Shown: positions 29,461 to 36,110 of the stretch, piece after piece
How positions within the stretch are numbered: the first letter of the stretch is position 1
How the letters are laid out: each line of letters opens with the position of its first letter
IMG/VR virus record: IMGVR_UViG_3300042991_000510
Location: 1-39,206 of that record
DNA from: a virus
Strand: one strand, 5' to 3'
DNA length: 39,206 bases
The notes under the pieces: generated by a model
What the model was told of the DNA's origin: nothing
Database searches by the model: none
The model's input: only the letters and a program-made list of their open reading frames with translations
Translations under genes and position numbers: made by a program

Positions 29461-30112
29461 ACTGGCGATGGTATATCAATTCCTGATTGCGCTTGCCACC
29501 AACAGCACTCTGCTCCGTCAAAGGGAGGAAGGGGAGGTAATCTGCACCGGCTCCCTCACAGCATATGACCTCACCCTGACGCTCCTGAACCCAACCCGCC
29601 AAGGCACTGTAATCCAGCATAGAGGAATCGTAACGGTATCCCATACCCGGCGCCCCACGGTAAGGCGGATCAATGAACCAAGTCGCTTCTACATCAGGGG
29701 CGGTGGTGTAGTCGCCGCAAACTACTTCCCAGGTCTTGATCTTGTGAAGGTTTCTGATGAAGTTCTGCCTCGAGTTCTTCCAGTTGGATGCGAGTATGGG
29801 GGTCACCGTGATCTTCTTGTAGTTTTTCCACGATTTCGTCACGGCGTGGAGGATGTGGAGGAGGCTATGGGTGACCTCGCCTACCCTTAGATCAGGCATC
29901 TTCTCGAAGTCAGAGACAGTGGCTTCGTCTATGAGCCAACGCCAGAGATCAACGATGACAGGATCCTTCTCTATGAGAAGAACCCTGTCAACTTCATCCG
30001 CATGATGAAACGAGTATGCTGCTGAGCCTGCGAAAGGCTCTACGATAGTCCGGTACCTGGGAGCAGGATATCGCTTTGCCAGCTTCTTCTTCCTACCGTA
30101 GTAGTAGAACAT
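29459..30112 (-). CDS. second Dam-like DNA adenine methylase
   Basis: 217 residues. MFYYYGRKKKLAKRYP, VEPFAGSAAYSF (about 24-35), LLIEKD (45-50) and catalytic DPPY (148-151) followed by a Tyr-rich recognition segment. Shorter and divergent from the 18311 enzyme, resembling the compact phage D12-class methylases. Start overlaps the exonuclease stop (TGATG). Confidence 0.82.
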   Translation of the reverse strand: MFYYYGRKKKLAKRYPAPRYRTIVEPFAGSAAYSFHHADEVDRVLLIEKDPVIVDLWRWLIDEATVSDFEKMPDLRVGEVTHSLLHILHAVTKSWKNYKKITVTPILASNWKNSRQNFIRNLHKIKTWEVVCGDYTTAPDVEATWFIDPPYRGAPGMGYRYDSSMLDYSALAGWVQERQGEVICCEGAGADYLPFLPLTEQSAVGGKRNQELIYHRQ

Positions 30113-30630
30113 CAGAAGCTAACGTCCAATCCCATTTCCTTCATCGCGAGAAAGGCTTCGGCATTGCCCCGGGCATCATCCACGGGATTGTGCGTGTGCT
30201 CAGTCACGCGCAAGTGCTTGAAGTTCTTGAACACGGACTTAACCATGCCCTTGTACAGGCTCCCGAGGTGGGTCTGGCTGTACCCAAATGGGTTTTCTCC
30301 GCAGAAGCTGTGGAAGTACCAGTTGATGAACTGCCAGTCGAAGCCTGGGTTGTCGGCGACAAACATCGGACGATTGGTGATTTCCCCGAGCCAGTATTTG
30401 AACGCGGTCATCGTCTCTTTTGGATCGGGAAAGGTCAGATGTTCTTCCCTGGAGTAGCCGGAGATAGCGAGCATCTTCGCCACCCACATATCTGAGATGG
30501 GTCTGGTCTTTCCGTAGAAGGTACAAGTTAGACCTGGCTCCACTACGACGGCGCCGAAGCACACCATAGAAAAGGGTCCAGGGATAGAACCGTCGGCTTC
30601 GATGTCCACTGAGATATATTTAGCTGCCAT
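30112..30630 (-). CDS. DEDD 3'-5' exonuclease (DnaQ/RNase T superfamily)
   Basis: 172 residues. ExoI motif SVDIEADG (D9, E11), ExoII ADNPGFDWQF, ExoIII HNPVDDARGNAEA (His-x4-5-Asp). All four DEDD acids and the general-base His are present, so active. Substrate (DNA proofreading or RNA trimming) is open; given many tRNAs, 3' trimming is conceivable. ATG at 30630 is chosen over an upstream ATG because TAGGAG lies 7 nt ahead. Confidence 0.85.
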   Translation of the reverse strand: MAAKYISVDIEADGSIPGPFSMVCFGAVVVEPGLTCTFYGKTRPISDMWVAKMLAISGYSREEHLTFPDPKETMTAFKYWLGEITNRPMFVADNPGFDWQFINWYFHSFCGENPFGYSQTHLGSLYKGMVKSVFKNFKHLRVTEHTHNPVDDARGNAEAFLAMKEMGLDVSF

Positions 30631-30642
30631 TTCAAAATCTCC

Positions 30643-30656
30643 TAATATAATAGCGA
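30643..30656 (-). promoter_or_regulatory. CGCTAT-type promoter candidate
   Basis: Minus-strand TCGCTATTATATTA, then AGGAG and the exonuclease start. Confidence 0.5.
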
Positions 30657-30666
30657 AAATCAAACG

Positions 30667-30693
30667 GAAAAGGGCCCGCGCGTGGGCCCTTTC
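30667..30693 (-). terminator. strong terminator, bidirectional in form
   Basis: GAAAGGGCCC/GGGCCCTTTTC stem with 6-nt loop; ends the non-coding transcript at 30694-30790. Confidence 0.8.
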
Positions 30694-30790
30694 TCTTTGC
30701 AGATTGCCGATGCAACAGGTTATCTCCTCGGCGTCCCCATCTGCGTCTGGAGTTGCTCACCTGTCTATCCAGATACGGGGAGAGGTCTGC
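30694..30790 (-). ncRNA. candidate small structured RNA
   Basis: About 97 nt between a CGCTATATCAA motif and a strong terminator, with no reading frame beyond a 6-codon one. On the minus strand GCAGAT pairs with ATCTGC, within it GCCGA with TCGGC; upstream CTGGA can pair with TCCAG, and ACAGGT with ACCTGT suggests a pseudoknot. Not a tRNA: no T-arm or CCA. Family unknown. Confidence 0.5.
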
Positions 30791-30792
30791 GA

Positions 30793-30806
30793 TTGATATA
30801 GCGGGA
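30793..30806 (-). promoter_or_regulatory. CGCTAT-type promoter candidate
   Basis: Minus-strand TCCCGCTATATCAA, directly before the candidate small RNA. Confidence 0.5.
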
Positions 30807-30807
30807 A

Positions 30808-31299
30808 TCAGTCGGAAAAACGATGAGAGAGAACGTATTTGATCCTGTCCTCGTGCGTATCTCCCTGCGGGGACTGTGATAGGCTTTCTATGATATCCCT
30901 GATGGCGGGGTACTTTTCCCCTATCTCCAGTTTGAGATAACTTTCCACGAGAGAGGTCTCGATCTTATGAGCGATGATCAAGGCGTCGTGCAGCGGCGTG
31001 ATTTGAGCATCTTTGATGCAGAAAGAGAGGAAACCGGCTAGGTAGAAGAGGTCCACGCTCTGTATCTTCGTGTCTTCGAAAGTCTTAGATTTAGTCAGTA
31101 ACGCCGTTTCAACGAAGGTGCGAGATAACGCAGCTAGAGTGGCATGGTAGATTTCTTCCTCGTGGAGGGCAGAGAACAAGGCGCTGACTTCGGCGTCGTC
31201 CACGAATTTCTCAGCGTAGATTCCGTATAGAGACGCTACATCTCTCTCAAGACGCTCTATCTCTACTAAGATTTCTACGACGCTTTTCTCTGTCTCCAT
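30808..31299 (-). CDS. ferritin-like / rubrerythrin-like helical protein
   Basis: 163 residues, wholly helical. Helix 1 has IERLERDVASLYGIYAEKF, helix 2 LHEEEIYHATLAAL (E-x-x-H), and helix 4 HDALIIAHKIETSLVESYL, the pattern of rubrerythrin-like di-iron four-helix bundles. The metal ligands are only partly convincing in helix 3, so iron binding is uncertain. Phage members of this fold are rare and their role unknown. GGAGACGGGG precedes the ATG. Confidence 0.6.
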   Translation of the reverse strand: METEKSVVEILVEIERLERDVASLYGIYAEKFVDDAEVSALFSALHEEEIYHATLAALSRTFVETALLTKSKTFEDTKIQSVDLFYLAGFLSFCIKDAQITPLHDALIIAHKIETSLVESYLKLEIGEKYPAIRDIIESLSQSPQGDTHEDRIKYVLSHRFSD

Positions 31300-31367
31300 C
31301 CCCGTCTCCAGATAGTATCTTCTAAGATAGGGAGTAGGCGCTTAAGTACTTTCTTCGGAGAAGGTTT

Positions 31368-31441
31368 TGGAGCGTCCGGCCGGAGTCCCACCGGCGACGA
31401 CAGTGTGGAAGACTGTTATGTTAGTGCTACACCACGGACGC
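31368..31441 (-). tRNA. tRNA-Gly(TCC)
   Basis: Acceptor GCGTCCG/CGGACGC, T discriminator, CCA; anticodon arm ACAGT-CTTCCAC-ACTGT; T-arm GCCGG-TGGGACT-CCGGC. Confidence 0.9.
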
Positions 31442-31692
31442 GTATATGTATTTAGGAATGAGGGGATTACATGGTTTCCGAATTGCGAATATGGGAGGTG
31501 ATGTGGGCGATCAGGGTTTCCCTTTAATCGGGCCCGGCGAGGTCTAGACTCATTGCAATGAATGTGCGACCTCGCACCTGACGAGCGGCTATCAAACCTC
31601 ACATAGGGACGTTTTCCGGTCCGTCCCACCGGCTCTAATAAAGGGCGTTTATCGGGAGAACACCCATGAACCCGCCGGAGTTAGCCACCCAC
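31442..31692 (-). ncRNA. candidate structured RNA upstream of tRNA-Gly
   Basis: A 250-nt stretch without a credible gene, following a CGCTATAGTAA motif. Minus-strand pairings in order: long-range GGCTA/TAGCC; GGGTGTT/AACGCCC; GGGACG/CGTCCC; CGAGGTC/GACCTCG enclosing a TTCATTGCAATGA palindrome; CCCGAT/ATCGCCC around AGGG-AAA-CCCT. A GTG-started open frame crosses it and continues into the tRNA, which argues against coding. May be processed together with tRNA-Gly. Confidence 0.4.
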
Positions 31693-31693
31693 A

Positions 31694-31707
31694 ATTACTA
31701 TAGCGAA
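31694..31707 (-). promoter_or_regulatory. CGCTAT-type promoter candidate
   Basis: Minus-strand TTCGCTATAGTAAT, just downstream of the 31698 gene's stop region. Confidence 0.5.
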
Positions 31708-31910
31708 GGTGCGTCTATTTTATCTTGATGAGCCGGAGGGAAGGCACCGTCCACAGTCTCGTAAGCGCCCGTGAGAACAGGAGTCCCATCCTCATGGAGT
31801 TTCATGTCCCGAAGACTGGGGGCTTCGTAGATGAGGGCGCCGGTCGTAGCATCCACGGTCTTATCTCCGTCATTCACGGGAACGAGATGGGACCAACCGC
31901 GCATCTTCAT
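31698..31910 (-). CDS. small protein, unknown
   Basis: 70 residues; ATG at 31910 follows GTGAGGAG. The sequence has an ATTGALIYEAPSLRDMKLHEDGTPVLTGAYE pattern, beta-like, no family recognised. The frame is open further upstream but there overlaps the previous gene. Confidence 0.5.
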   Translation of the reverse strand: MKMRGWSHLVPVNDGDKTVDATTGALIYEAPSLRDMKLHEDGTPVLTGAYETVDGAFPPAHQDKIDAPSL

Positions 31911-31947
31911 CTGCTCCTCACTGAAGTCTGATATGGATTTCTCCCAT

Positions 31948-32550
31948 TCAGCTTCTTTTTTCCTGTTTCTTCTTCTCGCTCTCTTCTGCGGTCTCAGCCG
32001 CTCTGAGAAGATTTGCCTTGGCTTCTTCAAATTTCTTGGTGGCCGCGGCTGCACGAACTGGATCGACTTCGCTGAGTTTCTTGGTCTCGTACGTCTCCTT
32101 ACTGAAGACTTTGATATCACCAGGGGGCTTGAAGCCTTTGATGAACTCCTCCGTACAGGCTATGCTCTTGCCAATACGGAATGACCCTTCCACGACCTCC
32201 GGTGGGGTATCGTATATCTCATCGTATGCGTCCAGCCCCAGGCATGCTTCGGCTTCGCGGAAGAGTGAGGCAGAGAGACACTTGAAGCAGATACTGTGGC
32301 GGAAGTAGAGAGCTGGGTCGTCCTGCTCGTTGGAGGGCACTTTCCAGACCCTCTCTACACCATCACCTACGGAGACGGTGAAACTCACTGTTCCCTTGGT
32401 CAAGACGCCATCCTCGAACCTGAGAGTAAGGGGGGATGCGCCTTCACTCATGACCCCATTTCCGCGGTGGCCGCAGATGCTGCAAACGGCTTTTACGTCC
32501 CCAGGTTTGACTGATGAGAATTCGATGACTCCAGATTTTGCTTTGGACAT
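31948..32550 (-). CDS. zinc-type protein with charged helical tail, unknown
   Basis: 200 residues. Two Cys pairs (CSICG at 23-27 and CFKC about 88-91) suggest one zinc site; a beta-rich middle; the last 50 residues are a Lys/Glu/Ala helix. AGGAG lies before the ATG at the end of a 120-nt folded leader. Confidence 0.6.
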   Translation of the reverse strand: MSKAKSGVIEFSSVKPGDVKAVCSICGHRGNGVMSEGASPLTLRFEDGVLTKGTVSFTVSVGDGVERVWKVPSNEQDDPALYFRHSICFKCLSASLFREAEACLGLDAYDEIYDTPPEVVEGSFRIGKSIACTEEFIKGFKPPGDIKVFSKETYETKKLSEVDPVRAAAATKKFEEAKANLLRAAETAEESEKKKQEKRS

Positions 32551-32567
32551 GCGCTTCTCCTATATGA

Positions 32568-32687
32568 GTAGATGCAGGGCCAGATTCCCCACCTGACCTC
32601 CCCACGGTGACTCTTAGCCGTACCACCACAGTGTCATGCCGAGGCCGCATAGCCAGACGCCTGAATCCCAGGAGTCTCTGCATCTAC
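32568..32687 (-). promoter_or_regulatory. folded 5' leader with 10-bp closing stem
   Basis: GTAGATGCAG begins straight after the CGCTATACTAA motif and pairs perfectly with CTGCATCTAC, which ends 5 nt before the AGGAG of the 32550 gene. Inside are CCTG/CAGG and GGTG/CACC hairpins. Shape resembles a riboswitch or stabilising leader; no known class recognised. Confidence 0.55.
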
Positions 32688-32700
32688 TTAGTATAGCGAA
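32686..32700 (-). promoter_or_regulatory. CGCTAT-type promoter candidate
   Basis: Minus-strand TTCGCTATACTAAGT immediately before the leader stem. Confidence 0.55.
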
Positions 32701-32754
32701 TTATACCCGAGTATATCTGATAACGAGTATACATGGGTATGATCGTGTAGACTT

Positions 32755-32830
32755 TGGTGATCTCGGAAGGACTTGCACCTTCGTTCTTCTGGATGTCACC
32801 CAGACGTTTTTGCTACTAAACTACGAGATC
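32755..32830 (-). tRNA. tRNA-Val(GAC)
   Basis: Acceptor GATCTCG/CGAGATC, A, CCA; anticodon arm TCTGG-GTGACAT-CCAGA; T-loop TGCAAGT. Confidence 0.9.
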
Positions 32831-32837
32831 ACAATAC

Positions 32838-32912
32838 TGGAGCCGAGTGGAGGTTACGCTCCTCCGTCTCCGCATTACCAATGCGGCATTCTGCTATTGA
32901 AACTAACCCGGC
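32838..32912 (-). tRNA. tRNA-Thr(GGT)
   Basis: Acceptor GCCGGGT/ACTCGGC, T discriminator, CCA; anticodon arm CCGCA-TTGGTAA-TGCGG; T-loop AGCGTAA is atypical. Confidence 0.87.
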
Positions 32913-32913
32913 G

Positions 32914-34272
32914 TTAATTACGAGGGAATGTGATGATGCGGAAGCGGTCAAGTAAAAACAGTGTGAGCACAGCGAGGGCGGCTCCAACTACAGCCCACAC
33001 CACTACCATCCAAATGCGATAGTATGATGGACTCGGAGCATTTTCAAAGCCTACGCGGTAGGTATCGAGAGCGGTTTGGAGGATCCGATTTCGCAGTTTC
33101 GGCGCGCTACCACTCCCGTTCTCTTTCTCGATCTTGATGAGAGCATAGGCATCGGCACGAATCTGATCGAGGCGGGACGAGATGAAGCTGATGATGTAAA
33201 AGACTTTGCCCGCGTGCTGGCATAAGGAAGTCACGCCCGACTGTAAATAAGCAAAGACTTGATAGTCCTGAGGTCCCGGCTCCTCGCCTGCTGTGTTTGT
33301 GTTCTGATACTGCGAGGACTTTGCATTCTCGCACGCGTTCTTCCAGGCCCTCAACGACACCGGAGTGACGGTGCAGAGAAGCCCCTTAGAGGATCTGATA
33401 TCCCCAGGAACTGAAGTGGCATGAAACCAGTTCTGGGCTCGCATGAGCATTGCCCCGTTTTTCAGGCGATGCTCCATATCTTTTCTACGGAGGGAAGTAT
33501 CTTGTGCGTATTCGTTCTCGGCATGTGTTGACTTCGCCGTATGGAACTTCAATAATTCATCAGGGAAAGAGACCTTCACCAACTCCTCACAAGCGCCTAC
33601 AGCCCTGGGGTTGTTCTCGGGGTGATAGGTGTAAGTGTGAATGGTGTAATCGTAGACTTGGCGGGAATGCGTTTCCGTATGAGTGCGGCCATTCGAATCT
33701 GTTTCTGTCGTGGTGTAATACTCGGTATGGTAAACGTCTTCGTGATCAACATCCCAGACCTGAGAGAGGGACGCGGACGATTTCTGCGCGGCGCTCAGAA
33801 CAACACCTAACTGCTTCAGATCCTGATTCCGTTCAGGATCAGACCAGCGCCGGAGCCAGCCCTTCTCCCCCAACAGATTAGAGAGGTCGTACTTGTAGAC
33901 CTTCAGGGAAGGTTCAAGTCTCATGTCCAACTCGGATGCGAACATGGCATCGTAATCGTTGAAGATGGAGGAACGCTTGACCGCTATGTTAGAGCATTCC
34001 AAGACCTTCATGATGCCATCATAAGCAAGAGGGAGGTAGTGATTGAGGGAGGACATGGTATAGTCTCCGGCCTCAGCCCTGAGTTCGATCTCTTCCACCT
34101 CTGAGAAGGAAAGGGCGTAGGTTCGGGATTGGATGGACTCGTGGCGGTGAGCGAGGAACGCCAGGCCCACGGGGAAGATGAGGACTGCGAGGACAATGGC
34201 GACCCACATCTTGACGTCGTCGCCTCGGGTTCGGTAACCGAAGCTGTAATCGTAACTACGAAATCGTCCCAT
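32914..34272 (-). CDS. two-TM membrane protein, LemA-unrelated, unknown
   Basis: 452 residues. One transmembrane helix near the N-terminus (about 22-41, MWVAIVLAVLIFPVGLAFLA) and one at the C-terminus (about 421-443, WMVVVWAVVGAALAVLTLFL); the 380 residues between have a Thr/His/Tyr-rich strip around 190-220. A hairpin topology with a large soluble loop is predicted. No family recognised. Start ATG 34272 follows TTGGAGG. Confidence 0.68.
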   Translation of the reverse strand: MGRFRSYDYSFGYRTRGDDVKMWVAIVLAVLIFPVGLAFLAHRHESIQSRTYALSFSEVEEIELRAEAGDYTMSSLNHYLPLAYDGIMKVLECSNIAVKRSSIFNDYDAMFASELDMRLEPSLKVYKYDLSNLLGEKGWLRRWSDPERNQDLKQLGVVLSAAQKSSASLSQVWDVDHEDVYHTEYYTTTETDSNGRTHTETHSRQVYDYTIHTYTYHPENNPRAVGACEELVKVSFPDELLKFHTAKSTHAENEYAQDTSLRRKDMEHRLKNGAMLMRAQNWFHATSVPGDIRSSKGLLCTVTPVSLRAWKNACENAKSSQYQNTNTAGEEPGPQDYQVFAYLQSGVTSLCQHAGKVFYIISFISSRLDQIRADAYALIKIEKENGSGSAPKLRNRILQTALDTYRVGFENAPSPSYYRIWMVVVWAVVGAALAVLTLFLLDRFRIITFPRN

Positions 34273-34308
34273 GCAAACCTCCAAGGCTATGAGCCTACGC
34301 TACCTCAC

Positions 34309-34320
34309 GGAGATAGCGAC
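34309..34320 (-). promoter_or_regulatory. CGCTAT-type promoter candidate
   Basis: Minus-strand GTCGCTATCTCC 37 nt before the membrane-protein start; weaker match at its 3' half. Confidence 0.4.
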
Positions 34321-34327
34321 AGAATTT

Positions 34328-34401
34328 TGGTCAGGGGAGAGAGATACGAACTCTCATCCACTAGTCTCCCAGACTAGGACTTTGCATTAAGCTACCCCCT
34401 G
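34328..34401 (-). tRNA. tRNA-Pro(GGG)
   Basis: Acceptor CAGGGGG/TCCCCTG, A, CCA; anticodon arm CTAGT-CTGGGAG-ACTAG; T-loop TTCGTAT. Confidence 0.88.
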
Positions 34402-34404
34402 ATA

Positions 34405-34487
34405 TGGAGTGGACGCCGGGGCTCGAACCCGGATTCGCAGTTCCGATTACCCTTATCTGTTTAGAGGACAGAGGGGACTACGCCCAC
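34405..34487 (-). tRNA. tRNA-Arg(TCT)-like, no normal D-arm
   Basis: Acceptor GTGGGCG/CGTCCAC, T, CCA; perfect T-arm CCGGG-TTCGAGC-CCCGG; anticodon arm TCTGT-CCTCTAA-ACAGA with C at position 33. Only 8 nt (TAGTCCCC) separate acceptor and anticodon stem, so a D-arm cannot form, while 23 nt follow before the T-arm (TCG/CGA mini-stem; GGG may pair with CCCC). Confidence 0.65.
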
Positions 34488-34497
34488 ACTTTGTTCT

Positions 34498-34571
34498 TGG
34501 AGCCTCATGGCTGAGTTCAACAGCCATAACCGCATTACGAGTGCGGTGTAATAGCGTTATACGAATGAGGC
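34498..34571 (-). tRNA. tRNA-Thr(CGT)
   Basis: Acceptor GCCTCAT/ATGAGGC, T, CCA; D-stem GTA/TAC; anticodon arm CCGCA-CTCGTAA-TGCGG; T-arm GGCTG-TTGAACT-CAGCC. The first 15 nt are the last codons and stop of the endonuclease 34557-35537. Confidence 0.92.
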
Positions 34572-35537
34572 ATTGATAAAATGTTCAAACGATTCTCTGA
34601 AGATTTGGATATTATTCTTAGACCAGGGAAAGCGATATACTGTGTATCCCCTAGACTTAATAAAGATATCCCGTTCTCTATCGTGTTCTATAAACTCTTC
34701 TCGTGTATGCTGGACCCCATCAATCTCTACATCGTATTTGATACCTTTTATCTCTATGAAGAAATCTAGCCAATATTTTCCTACCTGTTTTTCATCCTGA
34801 AAAGGAACGTTGTTTTTAACCAGGAGTTCAGCAGCGATCTGTTCTCCCCAACTCTTTCTAGGATGTCGTTCCCACGACCCCTTAAAATCTTTTGGCTTTG
34901 GCTTCCCTTTATTCGCTTTTCCCGCTCTTCTCCTGCTCGCTAGTATAATTGGGTCCTTATCCATACATACTCTTGAGCATGTGCGGAGGTGTTTCTTCCT
35001 CTTTTTCCAAAGAACGGAATACGGTTGATTGCAAACCACACACAGCCTCTCTATTTCTTGTTTTGAAAAGGGAGCAGTGGGGTTTATTGGCTTGCCTACG
35101 GTTGCTTTAGTTCTCCCAGCATAAAAACGAAAAAGACTCTCTCTTCGTTTCCTTTGTTCTTCTTCGGTGTGCTTTCTGGTATGAGAACACTTTGAAGAAC
35201 AGAATTTCCCAGACCCGTATTGCCCAGCATGACGGGCACCGCAATGTAAACACTCTCGGTCTAAGATGACTCGCTCCGCTTGTTTCTTTTTTTGCTCTTC
35301 CCACTTTCTAGACCTATGCTCTCCATCTATCAGCTTCCTACAATTAGGGCATACTTTCTTTTGAGTGTCCTGCCATCTGGCAACATATTCCTGATTACAC
35401 TTGATACAAGGTTGCTTCTTGTCCTGTGGGGCTTTTCTGTGTGCTAATATCCATCTGTTGCTACACGTTTTTGAACAAAAAGAAGCCTTCGTAGTAGAAA
35501 CTGGACGAATCAGACACTGCTTGCAGATAGGGCGCAT
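34557..35537 (-). CDS. homing endonuclease, zinc-finger array plus DUF559/Vsr-like nuclease
   Basis: 326 residues. Cys modules CKQC/CSKTC, CIKC/CPNC, CLHC/CSSKC, CVVC/CSRVC fill the first 190 residues, the first and third closely matching those of the 14402 enzyme. The C-terminal domain YWLDFFIEIKGIKYDVEIDGVQH...DRERDIFIKSRGYTVYRF (about 244-305) is DUF559/Vsr-like PD-(D/E)XK. ATG 35537 follows GGAGG; AGAATATAC 18 nt upstream. It ends in the D-loop of tRNA-Thr(CGT). Confidence 0.83.
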   Translation of the reverse strand: MRPICKQCLIRPVSTTKASFCSKTCSNRWILAHRKAPQDKKQPCIKCNQEYVARWQDTQKKVCPNCRKLIDGEHRSRKWEEQKKKQAERVILDRECLHCGARHAGQYGSGKFCSSKCSHTRKHTEEEQRKRRESLFRFYAGRTKATVGKPINPTAPFSKQEIERLCVVCNQPYSVLWKKRKKHLRTCSRVCMDKDPIILASRRRAGKANKGKPKPKDFKGSWERHPRKSWGEQIAAELLVKNNVPFQDEKQVGKYWLDFFIEIKGIKYDVEIDGVQHTREEFIEHDRERDIFIKSRGYTVYRFPWSKNNIQIFRESFEHFINASFV

Positions 35538-35554
35538 ATCACATCCTCCAGCCA

Positions 35555-35563
35555 GTATATTCT
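35555..35563 (-). promoter_or_regulatory. AGAATATAC box
   Basis: Exact match on the minus strand, 18 nt before the endonuclease ATG at 35537. Confidence 0.55.
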
Positions 35564-35596
35564 TTTGGGGCTGGAGGATGTGATTGCACCTAGATG

Positions 35597-35667
35597 AGCT
35601 TCCTGTCAGTCTCGAACTGACACCATCCACTTTACAGGAGTGGCGTTCTGCCTTAAACTAAGGAAGC
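35597..35667 (-). tRNA. tRNA-Thr(TGT)
   Basis: Acceptor GCTTCCT/AGGAAGC, T discriminator; anticodon arm CCACT-CCTGTAA-AGTGG; T-loop TTCGAGA. Unlike most neighbours it has no encoded CCA (CAT follows). Confidence 0.85.
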
Positions 35668-35668
35668 G

Positions 35669-35752
35669 TGGAGCACCCAGTGGGATTTGAACCCACATTT
35701 ACAGCATTCCATTACGATTACGGAGTTCGTAGCCCCGCTCGGCTATGGGTGC
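35669..35752 (-). tRNA. tRNA with Arg(CCG) anticodon and long variable region
   Basis: Acceptor GCACCCA/TGGGTGC, T, CCA; D-stem GCC/GGC with GAGCGG loop; anticodon loop CTCCGTA (T33, but T37) closed by an A-A mismatch; 17-nt variable region; T-arm GTGGG-TTCAAAT-CCCAC. Confidence 0.7.
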
Positions 35753-35754
35753 AT

Positions 35755-35831
35755 TGGCGTTCTCGGAGGGAGTCGAACCCCCATTAGTCTTGGTCCGTAG
35801 CCAAGTGCCATCTCCATTAGGCGACGAGAAC
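35755..35831 (-). tRNA. tRNA-Arg(ACG)
   Basis: Acceptor GTTCTCG/CGAGAAC, G, CCA; anticodon arm CTTGG-CTACGGA-CCAAG; T-loop TTCGACT. Confidence 0.92.
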
Positions 35832-35842
35832 ATGATTGGTTA

Positions 35843-35933
35843 TGGTGCATTCGGTAGGATTCGAACCTACGATGGAGGTTTTCACCTCTCCAACTTAAAG
35901 GGATGGTACCTTCGTCCGCTCGGTCACGAATGC
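35843..35933 (-). tRNA. class II tRNA with TTT (Lys) anticodon
   Basis: Acceptor GCATTCG/CGAATGC, A, CCA; Ser/Tyr-like D-arm ACC-GAGCGGACGAA-GGT; anticodon arm CCATC-CCTTTAA-GTTGG (one T-T mismatch, C33); variable arm GAGGT-GAAA-ACCTC; perfect T-arm. Confidence 0.72.
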
Positions 35934-35935
35934 GT

Positions 35936-36011
35936 TGGTGCTTCCGGAGCGACTCGAACGCTCACAGACCTCCTTAAAAGGAAGGGTCCCGGCCAATTAG
36001 GTGACGGAAGC
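35936..36011 (-). tRNA. tRNA-Lys(TTT)
   Basis: Acceptor GCTTCCG/CGGAAGC, A, CCA; anticodon arm CCTTC-CTTTTAA-GGAGG; T-loop TTCGAGT. A normal class I tRNA. Confidence 0.92.
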
Positions 36012-36022
36012 ATGAAGAATTT

Positions 36023-36099
36023 TGGTGCCCCGCCAAGGATTCGAACCTTGAGCCTGCTGGGTAAGGGCCAGATGCGCTATCCAGTTGCGCCAGCGGGGC
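36023..36099 (-). tRNA. tRNA-Lys(CTT)
   Basis: Acceptor GCCCCGC/GCGGGGC, A, CCA; anticodon loop CCCTTAC in a CTGG/CCAG stem gives CTT but with C at position 33; canonical D- and T-arms. Confidence 0.85.
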
Positions 36100-36110
36100 A
36101 TGAAAGATTT

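Noticed and set aside
31342-31629. 95-codon GTG-started frame
   Set aside because: It runs straight through the complete tRNA-Gly gene and a region of strong RNA stems, without a ribosome binding site.
31442-31692. tmRNA or RNase P RNA
   Set aside because: No tag-peptide frame with an Ala-Ala end and none of the conserved RNase P core sequences could be found.
34405-36099. Stop-codon suppressor tRNAs (CTA or TTA anticodon) read by shifting the loop one base
   Set aside because: The better-paired anticodon stems give TCT, TTT and CTT; the genes here use TAA, TAG and TGA as ordinary stops, so recoding is not supported.
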